A stretch of 64,000 bases of DNA from Blautia_A aquisgranensis (GTDB lineage Bacteria; Bacillota; Clostridia; Lachnospirales; Lachnospiraceae): positions 248,001 to 312,000 of the forward strand of contig NZ_JBBMEJ010000001.1 in the NCBI RefSeq assembly GCF_040096615.1. The letters are read 5' to 3'. Below, in pieces: positions 1 through 8,517 of this stretch. Within the stretch, counting starts at the first letter, position 1. Every line of letters begins with the position of its first letter. The notes under the pieces are model-generated. The model searched no databases. It was not told the origin of the DNA and saw only the letters and a program-made list of their open reading frames with translations. Both the position numbers and the translations under genes were made by a program.

Positions 1-21
1 AATTTTCTTCTTCACTGCCAT
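1..21 (-). CDS. 5' end of an unidentified gene running off the window
   Basis: An ATG at 21 on the minus strand is preceded by GGAGG at a 7-base spacing, so this is a credible translation start. Only seven codons (Met-Ala-Val-Lys-Lys-Lys-Ile) are visible and no family can be assigned. It lies downstream of the toxin locus on the same strand. Confidence 0.45.
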
Positions 22-147
22 TGTAAAACCTCCATTTTTTGCAAAAAAAGAGCAGCTAATCCATTTTTACAGATTAACTGCCCAGACTGTTGGTTACATA
101 TATTAAAATTTTTGTATTAACATTTCAGAAATTGGGGATATAATAAA

Positions 148-167
148 GACAGGGATAAATCCCTGTC
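148..167. other. 8-bp stem-loop in intergenic region
   Basis: GACAGGGA and TCCCTGTC form a perfect 8-bp stem around a 4-base loop. No T-tract follows on either strand, so it is not a clear terminator. It lies between the toxin terminator and the gene starting at 21 and could be part of that gene's leader. Confidence 0.4.
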
Positions 168-237
168 AGATGAACTGCATATTTTAATTTTCCCATTGAA
201 AACAAGAGGAATGTGTGGTACATTTGTTATAGGAAAA

Positions 238-259
238 GCACCCACTCCAAAGTGGATGC
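238..259 (-). terminator. Terminator of the holin-like toxin transcript
   Basis: On the minus strand a 9-bp stem (GCATCCACT with AGTGGGTGC, one wobble) with a 4-base loop is followed by TTTTCC. It lies 66 bases past the toxin stop codon. The position and shape fit the 3' end of a stable type I toxin mRNA. Confidence 0.6.
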
Positions 260-293
260 CGCCTGAGTTGACTAAATGGTCTTACGACCACCG

Positions 294-319
294 CCTATCC
301 TGTTGGCAGACAGGATAGG
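294..319 (+). terminator. 10-bp stem-loop with T-tract, possible antitoxin RNA terminator
   Basis: CCTATCCTGT and ACAGGATAGG form a perfect 10-bp stem. On the plus strand it is followed by a T-rich stretch (catttttattt), so it could end a plus-strand RNA. It also lies in the 3' untranslated part of the toxin mRNA. Type I toxins of this kind are usually paired with a convergent antisense RNA; that RNA's promoter was not identified. Confidence 0.45.
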
Positions 320-324
320 CATTT

Positions 325-441
325 TTATTTCCTCTTGTTCTTCCGATCAAGAAAGGCAATAATCGCAATTAACAGGCTACCAAAAGCGATCAGTAAACTG
401 AGTACGCCTAAGAATATTGAGATAATCTCATAAGCTGTCAT
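325..441 (-). CDS. Putative holin-like toxin (type I TA, Hol_Tox-like), 38 aa
   Basis: This very short protein starts MTAYEIISIFLGVLSLLIAF, has one hydrophobic segment (about residues 5-30) and ends in a basic tail (LDRKNKRK). That is the pattern of the small membrane toxins of Firmicutes type I toxin-antitoxin systems (TxpA/BsrG and Fst groups), which permeabilise or depolarise the membrane when overproduced. The start is preceded by AAAGGAGGTG. A promoter lies at 557-585 and a structured 3' region at 238-319. Because it is so short it is easily missed by gene callers. A role in stabilising the mobile element is inference. Confidence 0.75.
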   Translation of the reverse strand: MTAYEIISIFLGVLSLLIAFGSLLIAIIAFLDRKNKRK

Positions 442-556
442 ATCACGCACCTCCTTTCTTTCATCTCAGAACCCCGAAAGGCTCCGGTCTGTAAATATCA
501 GGAGGCAGCCACACCCTGTCACAGGTGCTTCCCCGTAACATTGCTGTTACCGGATA

Positions 557-585
557 ATCATACCATTATATCCGCCATATTACAA
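557..585 (-). promoter_or_regulatory. Promoter of the holin-like toxin
   Basis: The minus strand has TTGTAA, a 17-base spacer and TATGAT, a good sigma-A promoter. The leader downstream includes a short inverted repeat (GTAACA/TGTTAC), so the toxin mRNA has a 5' untranslated region of about 110 bases, as is common in type I toxins. The remaining bases from 586 to 705 hold nothing I recognise. Confidence 0.55.
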
Positions 586-705
586 TTCATTTTTGTTCCA
601 GATTCACAGCAATCCTTATTCTGTATGGATACCTGCTATTTCCGTTTGATTGCCTTGCACCGGCAGACGGCAGACGGCAGATAGGGTATCTATAAAGCCT
701 GCCGT

Positions 706-2613
706 TCACTCCAAAATTCTGCCGTCACCCATTCTCCCTTGTTTTTTTAATCGAATGGTATTTTCCTGCTTTTCATTCATCCGATAATCCAGTTCTTCTT
801 TCATCCGGCTTCTGGCTTCTCGCATGGTTCTCTGGGAGATTCCCTGTGCTTTTGCCTTTTCATCCAGTTCCCGGATTGTGACTGCATTTCCGTCTGCAAG
901 CAGTTCATAGATCAGTTTCGTTCCCCGTTGCAGTTTTGTTTCTGTCGGCTTTCCTTCCTTTCCGTCCAGAAGATCATCTGCGGAAATCTCATAAGCTCCC
1001 ACCCAGCGGAATCCTTCTTCATCTCCAAGTTTAAATGCCATCGTCTCACCTGGAGGTGCAAGAGAACTTTTCTCATGGATCAGTACTCTTGTTGTCGGGT
1101 CTTTCTTTACTTTCCCGATAAAAAGCAGGCTTCTCACCGCCGCCATGATATCAATAGAACCAAGTCCCCGGTAAGTACTCTGTGTCCCTGAAGATTTATT
1201 CAGATGTCCGATCAGCACAATCGCACAACCGGTCTTTTCAGCGATCATTCCCAGTTTCCGGAATACCGGACGGACTTCATTTGCCCGGTTCATATCCACA
1301 TCGGCACCGATAAAAGCCTGTACCGGATCAATGATTAAAAGTCTGACCTGATTCTGACGGATTGCTTTTTCAATACGGTCATCGGATAACGTCAATGCTT
1401 CCTCTGTATCATCAATGACCATCACCCGACTCAGGTCTGCTCCTGCTTCCACCAGCCTCGGCTTAATCGTATCTCCCATACCGTCTTCTGCAGTCTGATA
1501 GATCACATTAAAAGGTTCAATCTCTTCCATGTTCGGGAAAGTCTTACGGTTCGTGCAGGCTGCGGTCAGCATCATGGCAAAATAAGTTTTTCCCTCTCCT
1601 GGATTGCCCTGAATAATCGTCAGTTTTCCAAATGGCAGATAGGGAAACCACAGCCATTCTACACTGGTCTGTTCAATGTCTTCATAACACAACATCGGCA
1701 CCAGTTCTTCCTTCTCCGGTACTTTCATTGTAACTGTTTCAATGATTGATTTCTTCCTGTCTGCATTTTTATCACAGAGGATTTCATTCCAGTCCTTTCG
1801 GGACGGTTTCAGACGGATGACACTGTATCCGTCCGGGATTTCTATTGCCAATTTCTCACTGGCTTCATTCCCTGCATGGTCATTATCCAGGCACAGGAAA
1901 ACCGAAGTAATCTGAGGGCGTTCAGAAAGAAAAGCCATCAGTGCCGCACTGGAAATGCCACCCAGACTCAGGTAGCTCCGCTTTTTCCAGTCTTTGGGAA
2001 ATAATTGGATAAAAGAAAGCAGATCAATGGCTGCTTCAAACACAAACAACTGATTATCCGTCCCTCTGTGACAGAATCCGTAAGATTTATCAGATTCAGC
2101 CACATCTCCCCGGTATTTTGTTTCACCAGTTCCCCTGCAATGGGCATATCTTGGAATACCGTCTGCATCTCTGCCAACAAACACCACATTATGGTGCTTC
2201 TTTTCTTCATAAATATCCCCACTGCCGATCCATTCCTCCACCATATTCTTTTCAATCCCTCTGTTTTCTGTCAGATATCTGATGATTCTATCATTATTTT
2301 CCTCTTTCTCTGGTAATCGGAAGTCAGGGGACGGGGCGGGGCAGGTACTGTTCCTGCCTTCGCCTTCCTCCCCGGTTAGCATCTTGACAGCTTCCGGAAA
2401 TGTGGCATTGTAAAATTCCATCACAAAATCCACCGGATAGCCACCCCTCCCCTGACTGTGCCTGTACCACCGGTTTCCGGATACCGTTACACTGTCATGC
2501 TTTTTCCAACGGTATTCCTTTCCGCTTTTCCCTAGTTGTTCTCCCTGTGCGCTCAGAAAAGAAACAATATCTGTCTGATTTGCTCTTATAATTTGTTCTT
2601 CTGTATACTGCAT
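706..2613 (-). CDS. DUF3991/TOPRIM primase-like and RepA-type AAA helicase fusion
   Basis: This 635-residue protein joins two replication modules. The N-terminal half has a DUF3991-like region followed by a TOPRIM fold (acidic motif near 190-200, then LCLDNDHAGNEA near 240-250), as in DNA primases. The C-terminal half is a RecA/KaiC-type ATPase like RepA or AAA_25 proteins, with the Walker A motif GNPGEGKT near residue 336 and a Walker B-like LLIIDPVQAF near 430. It probably primes and unwinds element DNA during replication or after transfer. The ATG at 2613 is chosen because GGAAAGG is correctly spaced from it; an ATG nine bases upstream overlaps that site. It lies just downstream of the relaxase gene. 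Confidence 0.8.
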   Translation of the reverse strand: MQYTEEQIIRANQTDIVSFLSAQGEQLGKSGKEYRWKKHDSVTVSGNRWYRHSQGRGGYPVDFVMEFYNATFPEAVKMLTGEEGEGRNSTCPAPSPDFRLPEKEENNDRIIRYLTENRGIEKNMVEEWIGSGDIYEEKKHHNVVFVGRDADGIPRYAHCRGTGETKYRGDVAESDKSYGFCHRGTDNQLFVFEAAIDLLSFIQLFPKDWKKRSYLSLGGISSAALMAFLSERPQITSVFLCLDNDHAGNEASEKLAIEIPDGYSVIRLKPSRKDWNEILCDKNADRKKSIIETVTMKVPEKEELVPMLCYEDIEQTSVEWLWFPYLPFGKLTIIQGNPGEGKTYFAMMLTAACTNRKTFPNMEEIEPFNVIYQTAEDGMGDTIKPRLVEAGADLSRVMVIDDTEEALTLSDDRIEKAIRQNQVRLLIIDPVQAFIGADVDMNRANEVRPVFRKLGMIAEKTGCAIVLIGHLNKSSGTQSTYRGLGSIDIMAAVRSLLFIGKVKKDPTTRVLIHEKSSLAPPGETMAFKLGDEEGFRWVGAYEISADDLLDGKEGKPTETKLQRGTKLIYELLADGNAVTIRELDEKAKAQGISQRTMREARSRMKEELDYRMNEKQENTIRLKKQGRMGDGRILE

Positions 2614-2651
2614 TTTGCTCATCCTTTCCCGTCTGTCCTGCTGACAGACTG

Positions 2652-4379
2652 TTATAAACTCATGTCATAGTTTCGCTTTTTCTTCACTGCCTGTTGTTTT
2701 GCATCACGCTCTGCACACTCTTTCTTTTTTTCATCCAGTTTTCTCAGAAGAGAGGTCTTCTTTTCTGGATTCTGCTCCGACTGGTTCAACGGCTGTTGCT
2801 CTGCTTTCCCGTTTTCTTCAAGAATCTCTTTCGCCTGAACTGTGTAAAATGTCGGGAACTTCACCTGCTTCTCCCTTTTTTCTTCTGAACGCCCGGAAGT
2901 ATCTGCTTCTGCCATTTCCCGGTCACGTCTGGCAATATCCGCACAGCTCTGTACCTTTTTCACAAAAGTTAGTTCCTCCTGGTACGGCTGATTATCTGCT
3001 TTCAGCTCTTCGATCCCCGCCTGAAGTTCTTCTTTCTCCCGTTTCCATCTGGCAGTTGGCACTTTTCCATTTTTATCCAGATGTTGTTTCAGTTCCCGTT
3101 CACATTTGCGGTAATAATTGATTTCTTTTTTATGCTGCTGATAATATCTCTCCCGTCTTTTCTGAAAATAGAAATGGTTATACTCATCAATCAATGGCTG
3201 ATTTGTTTTTATTACCTCTGCCATCTTTTCCAGATTCTCAAGTTCCTTTAACTGTTTCCGCTTTTCAGAAATTTCTTTTTTACTGACAGAAACAACACCG
3301 TTCAGTTCCTCAATCCGTTCCTGCAAGTCATCCATCGTTTCTATCTGATGTGTCTGAAGATAACTGATGGATTTTGCAAACTCCTGTAAATTGGAGAGAT
3401 TCTTACCTCTCTGTTTCATCTCCGCATAAAAATTGGGAAGTGGTGGTCTGCCCTGTGTCTTTTTATCATAATAATCCTGCAGGCTTTCCAGCAGTGTCGG
3501 GTTCTGCCTGCGATCCAGCTCTGCTTTCATTTCCTCATAAGCTGTCTTCATCCACTGAATGGATTCTTTCAGAGAAATAAACATCTGGTTAAACTGCCGG
3601 ATTGCCCGGTTCAATTCTCCGATCACCGTTTTGATTCCCTTTTTCTCCATTGCCCGGACTTCATATCCCTCATGGATGGTCGGGATCAGGTCAATCCCCT
3701 GTTCTTTGTAGGAACGGTGGTCGATTCTGGATGCCATGTGGCACTCCCTGAATTTCCCATTTACTTTCTCTGTCCATGCCCGCCGCCATTCTTTTAAAAG
3801 CTCCGGATCATTCCATCCGGTAGTAGAAACAGCATTGAACATATCTTTTCCTTTGGCATCCTTCACCCGGTTTCCATCCTCATCAAGAATATATTCCCTT
3901 CTCTGCTTATTGCCCCAGATTCCTTCCTCTGTAAAAGGACGGATTGGGACAAGCACATGGAAATGGGGATTATCCGGTTCTTCTTCATTTTCCGCTTTTC
4001 CCTCATGGACTGCCAGATCCACGATCATGCCACGTGCCACAAACTGCTCCTGGCAGAACTCTTTTGCCAGTCTGATATTTTCCTCAAGTGTCAATTCATT
4101 CTGCAGTGCAATGTCAAACGAATAGGCAAGCTGTGCCTTGTTGTTCCGTTCCACATGCTCCACCTCGTTCCAGAGTGTTTCCCTGTCAGTCAGACGCTCT
4201 GGCACATACTCCGGTGTCAGGATTTCTGTAAATATCACACCTGACTTGCTCGTATAATCGTGTATCTTGTTGTAATAACTGTCAAAAATCCTCTGCCCGG
4301 AAATATAGGCTGCGGAAGCGACCACCATCTGCCCTTTCCCTCTGGATACATTCCTTACTGAAAAATGATACAGTGCCAT
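2652..4379 (-). CDS. mobA: MobA/MobL (MobQ-type) relaxase
   Basis: This relaxase should nick the element at its origin of transfer and stay covalently bound to the 5' end. The N-terminal domain (1-220) shows the MobQ pattern: an early Tyr region, then the metal-binding histidine motif NPHFHVLVPIRP at 137-148. The C-terminal half is a long charged coiled coil (about 250-560) typical of these proteins. At 575 residues it is full length. Its start overlaps the DUF3847 stop by one base, so the two are translationally coupled. In this element family this enzyme works with VirD4 and PcfB; here VirD4 is disrupted. Confidence 0.88.
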   Translation of the reverse strand: MALYHFSVRNVSRGKGQMVVASAAYISGQRIFDSYYNKIHDYTSKSGVIFTEILTPEYVPERLTDRETLWNEVEHVERNNKAQLAYSFDIALQNELTLEENIRLAKEFCQEQFVARGMIVDLAVHEGKAENEEEPDNPHFHVLVPIRPFTEEGIWGNKQRREYILDEDGNRVKDAKGKDMFNAVSTTGWNDPELLKEWRRAWTEKVNGKFRECHMASRIDHRSYKEQGIDLIPTIHEGYEVRAMEKKGIKTVIGELNRAIRQFNQMFISLKESIQWMKTAYEEMKAELDRRQNPTLLESLQDYYDKKTQGRPPLPNFYAEMKQRGKNLSNLQEFAKSISYLQTHQIETMDDLQERIEELNGVVSVSKKEISEKRKQLKELENLEKMAEVIKTNQPLIDEYNHFYFQKRRERYYQQHKKEINYYRKCERELKQHLDKNGKVPTARWKREKEELQAGIEELKADNQPYQEELTFVKKVQSCADIARRDREMAEADTSGRSEEKREKQVKFPTFYTVQAKEILEENGKAEQQPLNQSEQNPEKKTSLLRKLDEKKKECAERDAKQQAVKKKRNYDMSL

Positions 4380-4744
4380 TAACTGTCATCTCCCTTCTCT
4401 GTCTTTTTTACTGCTTCTGCAATCTGCTGTTGATCTTTGTGTAAGGCGGCTATATGAGCCTGCCGCACAATACTCTTGTTGTAACTGCTGTTCTGCAGTT
4501 GATTCATCATGTCCTGGACGTCTTCCTGTTCCAGATCTCTGGACAGCGGAAATACTTTCTCAAACTCTGCCCCTTTGACAATCAGCCGGTGGGAACGTTC
4601 CCTGCGTTCTACCAGCTTCTTCCGCTGCTCCAGAATGTTTTTGTGGTGAATTGCTGCCTCCAGTTCCTGTCTGCTCTTTTCCATGTTGGCCTTCAGTTCC
4701 TCCAATGACATGGATTCATACTTTGGATTTTTTGCTCTGCTCAT
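4379..4744 (-). CDS. DUF3847 family protein
   Basis: This 121-residue charged protein starts MSRAKNPKYESMSLEELKAN and is mainly helical or coiled coil (about 15-60). DUF3847 proteins typically sit directly upstream of MobA/MobL relaxases in clostridial elements and are probable relaxosome accessories. The ATG at 4744 has AAGGAG upstream. A longer reading frame reaches 4936, but that extension has no ribosome site and is unlike the family. Coupled to the relaxase by a one-base overlap. Confidence 0.72.
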   Translation of the reverse strand: MSRAKNPKYESMSLEELKANMEKSRQELEAAIHHKNILEQRKKLVERRERSHRLIVKGAEFEKVFPLSRDLEQEDVQDMMNQLQNSSYNKSIVRQAHIAALHKDQQQIAEAVKKTEKGDDS

Positions 4745-4944
4745 TTTCTTGTACTCCTTCTTTTTTCTGTAAACAAAAAGAACCGGCTTATTCATGAATG
4801 CCGATTCCTGGGTATAAAAAACTGAGGTCGTTGTCCTGTGATTAGGAAATGCTGACCTCAGCGTTTTTGAAATATTTAATTGTTGCTCCTTGGAATGAAA
4901 GTCTTTGTCACCATTGTCGTATAAATTTAAACTCACATCCCATA

Positions 4945-5175
4945 TCAGGATTTCTTTAATTCTTCCATATACAGTTCAGCTATATATGCCGGACCAGTGC
5001 ACCACAGCTTTGTCTTCTCATCATACAGTGCTTTTCCTGTCTTTGAACACAAAAAATCTGTCAATACCTCGTTTCTGTCCTTGCCTGTCTCTTCTGCGAT
5101 TTCATCTGTCACCATAGTGATCAGAAGGTCGATTGTATAATTCATTTTTTCCTTTGGAATTGTTACTTCAGCCAT
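4945..5175 (-). CDS. Small protein of the DUF3990 cassette (unrecognised)
   Basis: This 76-residue acidic protein starts MAEVTIPKEKMNYTIDLLIT. AAAGGTG precedes its ATG, and its start overlaps the end of the DUF3990 gene by 13 bases, so it is the third gene of a tight operon. I do not recognise the family. Its size, acidity and tight coupling to a predicted ADP-ribosyltransferase-like protein make an antitoxin or immunity role plausible, but this is inference. Confidence 0.6.
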   Translation of the reverse strand: MAEVTIPKEKMNYTIDLLITMVTDEIAEETGKDRNEVLTDFLCSKTGKALYDEKTKLWCTGPAYIAELYMEELKKS

Positions 5176-5729
5176 ATCTTCTCACCTTTCACAAATTTCA
5201 GACACTCAATAGCTGCCTCAGTTTTAAAGCAGTATTGATCTTTCAATTTATTCGGCAGCAACTGTCTGATACAGAAATCGTCTGCTACTTTATCACCTGC
5301 AGTCCCAAAAGCACCCGCAAGATAAGCGGTAAGAGTAGCGTTTGTTGCATCATCCGCAATCTTTCCTGCAATGATATCATATTTTGCCATTTCACGTTCA
5401 ACCTCAATAAACATTTTTTTCTTTCGGTGAGCGGCGATACAATGTAACCAGTCCACATCTGCATTTTCAAAAATATGCGTTTCAAGATTTTCTGAAAGTT
5501 TGAATTCAAAAGTTGAAATATATCCAAACTTCTGCCCCTCTTCAATTGTTCCGGTTGCGATGGCTTTGGCTATTGAGGTTCTCAGAAAACTTTCTGCCTG
5601 TTCCTTTGATGTGGTTAAATAAAATCCCTGTCCAAAATCTTTTCTCTTTGCACATTTGGCAAGATCTGGCTCTTTTACTTCACAATAACTTCCATGATAG
5701 AGAACAAATCCATCTTTTAACTCAAGCAC
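5163..5729 (-). CDS. DUF3990 family, predicted ADP-ribosyltransferase-like toxin
   Basis: The 188-residue protein has the DUF3990 start VLYHGSYCEV followed by KDFGQGFYLTTSKEQAESF, a pattern shared with the ADP-ribosyltransferase fold: a His-Gly-(Ser/Thr) strand, then a GxGxYLT-like segment. It is read from a GTG at 5729 preceded by AAAGGGG and overlaps the upstream DUF3791 gene by 8 bases and the downstream small gene by 13. The compact three-gene arrangement resembles a toxin-antitoxin module. Enzyme activity is a prediction from fold, not shown here. Confidence 0.72.
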   Translation of the reverse strand: MLELKDGFVLYHGSYCEVKEPDLAKCAKRKDFGQGFYLTTSKEQAESFLRTSIAKAIATGTIEEGQKFGYISTFEFKLSENLETHIFENADVDWLHCIAAHRKKKMFIEVEREMAKYDIIAGKIADDATNATLTAYLAGAFGTAGDKVADDFCIRQLLPNKLKDQYCFKTEAAIECLKFVKGEKIWLK

Positions 5730-5946
5730 TAATCTCTATCCCCTTTCTTTGCAAAAATTCAGTAATATCTTCAAGCACAGCTTCATCGCCTTCACAATGA
5801 AAAATCCCATAGCATTTTTCTATATATCCAAGAACATCGGCTTCTTTAAACAAGTGGATAATCTGTTCAACAGGTAAATGCCACTCTTCTGAAGCAAGCC
5901 GGATTAGTCTTGTTTGCATAAAAGTAATCTCTGTTTTCTCACTCAT
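5722..5946 (-). CDS. DUF3791 family protein, likely partner of DUF3990
   Basis: This 74-residue protein reads IHLFKEADVLGYIEKCYGI and ends in a hydrophobic/acidic helix (EDITEFLQRKGIEI), matching the DUF3791 pattern. GAGGAGG precedes the ATG. DUF3791 genes commonly sit next to DUF3990 genes in Firmicutes. As the first gene of the operon it would be made before the putative toxin, the usual order for antitoxins. Confidence 0.72.
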   Translation of the reverse strand: MSEKTEITFMQTRLIRLASEEWHLPVEQIIHLFKEADVLGYIEKCYGIFHCEGDEAVLEDITEFLQRKGIEISA

Positions 5947-5992
5947 TATGAATCCTCCTCATTTTCTTAGTCAGTAAAACCGGAATTGTTGA

Positions 5993-6216
5993 TTACCAAG
6001 GCATATTTCCAAATCGACTAATAAAAGTTACTGTTAGTCCGGTTTTATCAATCATTGCAAGTTTTACGATTGCGCCTGTACTGTTTGCTTTCCTCCGTCG
6101 ACATTCAAATCTGTTGCCGTGGCACCTGGATCAGCGCAGTTCACCTCTTATGTCTTGGAGTCCTTTTGCATACTTCCAAAAGAACCCAGTCCGCTTGAAA
6201 CATTTACGATAATAGT
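5993..6216 (-). pseudogene. Remnant of a short-chain dehydrogenase (SDR)
   Basis: Two minus-strand frames carry fragments of the C-terminal part of an SDR oxidoreductase. From 6216 downward one reads TIIVNVSSGLGSFG, the catalytic Ser strand, then after a TAA codon VNCADPGATATDLN, the conserved PG motif. A second frame continues as AIVKLAMIDKTG and ends RFGNMPW at a stop at 5993. The catalytic YxxxK segment is missing and there is a stop and a frameshift, so this is a decayed gene. It fills most of the gap between the DUF3791 gene and the membrane protein. Confidence 0.72.
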
Positions 6217-6268
6217 TTTATTTTTTCTCTCATTGTCATACAATGCACCTACTTCCCCAGAATTTATT

Positions 6269-7780
6269 TTACCACGTATTCTTCTGTTCGTCTGTCACCT
6301 GCATCGTATCTGCATTTACCAGATAAAAATCTACCAATTCGGTCTCGTAATTGCCATCCGGATATACTTTTTCTAACACCAGTTCTTCGCAGGAATTACC
6401 ATCTGCATCTGTCTTGGAACCATTATCGTACAGACAGTATCTCACATTTACCGTATTACCGTTCTTTGTTTCCTGCGTTTCGCTGACGACAGCATAGACT
6501 TCTCCCTTTGCATTCGCCGTGTAACTGAACGCCATATTTTGAAGTGTATTCTGCTCCTGAAGGTAATTATAAACTGCCAGCATTGCATTTTGAATTGTCA
6601 GACCATCATGCTGCCCTTCTGTCTCGTAATCTTCTATGGTATTTCCACTCTGAATATCCTCTGAATCTGTTGAATTCTCTGTATCCAAATCCGGTAATTC
6701 TGTAGTATCCTCTTCTTGATTATCTTCTTCATCTATTGTATCCGAAGACCACCACAGACCATCCATACTCTGCATAACAAATGGATTATTGGTTCTGTAT
6801 CTCCGTTCACCACCATAATCTTCCTGCACAGTTATATACGTATATTTGCTGTCACAACCAGTCACCGTTTCTGTTCCATCCATTCCGAACACTACACTCA
6901 GACCACTCATTCCAATAATCAAAAGTGCAAATATCGCAGCAGCTCCATAGACAATTATCAATGCCACTTTGTTTTTACCGAATTGTATGGATAATGCCTG
7001 GCAATTGTGTCTGTATAAACTCACGATCCCCCAGATCAAAAGAACCGCCAGACTGATTGTAATAACAGTAATCGATATTTCTGCGAAACGATATCTCACT
7101 TCATATCCCATATCACGTTTTATACCATACCACAATCCATAGAAGAAGGTACTATACGCAAGAACCAAAGTAATGATACTGATCCGTATCGGATGCTCTT
7201 TTTTATCCGGCACTGCCTTCTTCAGTGCCTCTGCCATCTGCGCTGCCGCTCTCTGCTCTATCCACATAGCAAGCTCTGCTTTTGACGGATATGTGCATTT
7301 AGTATCCGGAATCCCTGCGTAACACATCTGGCTCTCTTGAATCCCTGTCGCATCTCCTGCTGCCATTGCTGTAACCACTTTCAGGTAATAATACAACTTC
7401 AACTGTGCTGGATTGAATTTATCTATACGAATATCTGCCAGCTCCTGTGCAGCCCGTTCATAATTGTTAAGGAGTACACTCATCCGTGCCATAACCAAAA
7501 GCATCTGATTCGCTACAGCAGGGTAACGGTGATATTGCTTCTCATATAAATACCGTGCATACTCATGTCGTTCTTCCGGTGTTAACCGATAGGACTTCTT
7601 TCTATTCTGTGCCAGCATCGCAATTCGCAGACCATAAGCCAATTCCAAAATTGCAATCAGCTGGCAGATAAATGCACCAAATCCCCAGATATCCGTTGTA
7701 TACCGCACATAGGTCACCAACACAATGCCTAGCATTGCCGGAATCACGATCAACCATTTTGTCCAACCTGATCTTCTCAT
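6269..7780 (-). CDS. Large multi-pass membrane protein of unknown function
   Basis: This 503-residue protein has two N-terminal membrane segments (about 8-25 and 32-50), a cytoplasmic helical region with TPR-like character (about 60-195), three more membrane segments (about 200-300) and an extracytoplasmic tail. The tail contains an acidic low-complexity linker rich in Asp/Glu/Thr (about 345-395) and a terminal domain that may be secreted. I do not recognise a family. AGGAG precedes the ATG. It stands alone between the SDR remnant and DUF6440. Confidence 0.6.
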   Translation of the reverse strand: MRRSGWTKWLIVIPAMLGIVLVTYVRYTTDIWGFGAFICQLIAILELAYGLRIAMLAQNRKKSYRLTPEERHEYARYLYEKQYHRYPAVANQMLLVMARMSVLLNNYERAAQELADIRIDKFNPAQLKLYYYLKVVTAMAAGDATGIQESQMCYAGIPDTKCTYPSKAELAMWIEQRAAAQMAEALKKAVPDKKEHPIRISIITLVLAYSTFFYGLWYGIKRDMGYEVRYRFAEISITVITISLAVLLIWGIVSLYRHNCQALSIQFGKNKVALIIVYGAAAIFALLIIGMSGLSVVFGMDGTETVTGCDSKYTYITVQEDYGGERRYRTNNPFVMQSMDGLWWSSDTIDEEDNQEEDTTELPDLDTENSTDSEDIQSGNTIEDYETEGQHDGLTIQNAMLAVYNYLQEQNTLQNMAFSYTANAKGEVYAVVSETQETKNGNTVNVRYCLYDNGSKTDADGNSCEELVLEKVYPDGNYETELVDFYLVNADTMQVTDEQKNTW

Positions 7781-7892
7781 AAAAATCTCCTGAATTGTTT
7801 TTCTGAATATAGTATATTACCGCACACACCAATCGACCATATACATATTGTGACGATGCTGTTACTTACCATAACAGTTGCTGTTTCTAAGG

Positions 7893-8075
7893 TCATCTAT
7901 TTATAGCCTGAGAAATAACTGGTTTCCCATCTCTGTCCAACAATGGAGTCAGTCCACCTGAATACCCACATGCATGATATAAATAATTCACACCAGTTTC
8001 CTTATCCACCCATATCTCAGTAGTAGTTAATGCTCCCTGAGAATATATTTTTTCAAATCTCTCTTCTTTCGCCAT
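7893..8075 (-). CDS. DUF6440 family protein
   Basis: The 60-residue product contains TEIWVDKETGVNYLYHACGY and GLTPLLDRDGKPVI, the typical DUF6440 sequence, a small beta-rich protein frequent in Firmicutes mobile regions. Function is unknown. The ATG at 8075 is preferred because GGAGG sits 9 bases upstream; a TTG two codons earlier is less likely. Confidence 0.75.
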   Translation of the reverse strand: MAKEERFEKIYSQGALTTTEIWVDKETGVNYLYHACGYSGGLTPLLDRDGKPVISQAINR

Positions 8076-8108
8076 TTTCAATTTCCTCCCATAATCAATT
8101 TTTCGGTT

Positions 8109-8460
8109 TTATAAAAAATGTTTCTCTGTTACTTTCTCGATTGTATCATGACATACAGTTCCATCTTCGGCAATCGTCGATTTTCTGATAAATCTCGAAT
8201 GATGCTTTAATACTCCATAAGCATACCAGTCATGGTTGCAAAATACTTTGCAGAACTCTGCATAGCCATGTTCCTTACAGGTATCGAAATACAGACACCT
8301 GCTGATTTCATAAGTAAATCCACTATCATCATCCTGCAAAATTTCTGTCTCCCAACATACCTTTTTTTCGCCCTCCAGATCATCTACCAGAGACTGTCTC
8401 ACAATCTTATAGCCATTCGGCAATAAATCGACATGCTTTTTTCTCTTTTTCCGTTACCAT
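8109..8460 (-). pseudogene. L-2-amino-thiazoline-4-carboxylic acid hydrolase-like gene, truncated and frameshifted
   Basis: The open frame at 8109-8423 encodes EISRCLYFDTCKEHG followed by FCNHDWY and a late CHDTI, resembling the C-terminal half of the ATC hydrolase family. There is no ribosome site for that frame. Instead GGGAG precedes an ATG at 8460 in another frame (MVTEKEKK...), and the two frames meet at a run of six A residues on the coding strand (8437-8442). Removing one A joins them into a single product of about 116 residues. That is still shorter than the family's roughly 200, so this looks like a decayed gene, or one using slippage. Confidence 0.6.
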
Positions 8461-8517
8461 ATTTTCTCCCAACTTGCACACTAAGTCATAATTTTCCAAA
8501 CACTAAAACTTGAATTT

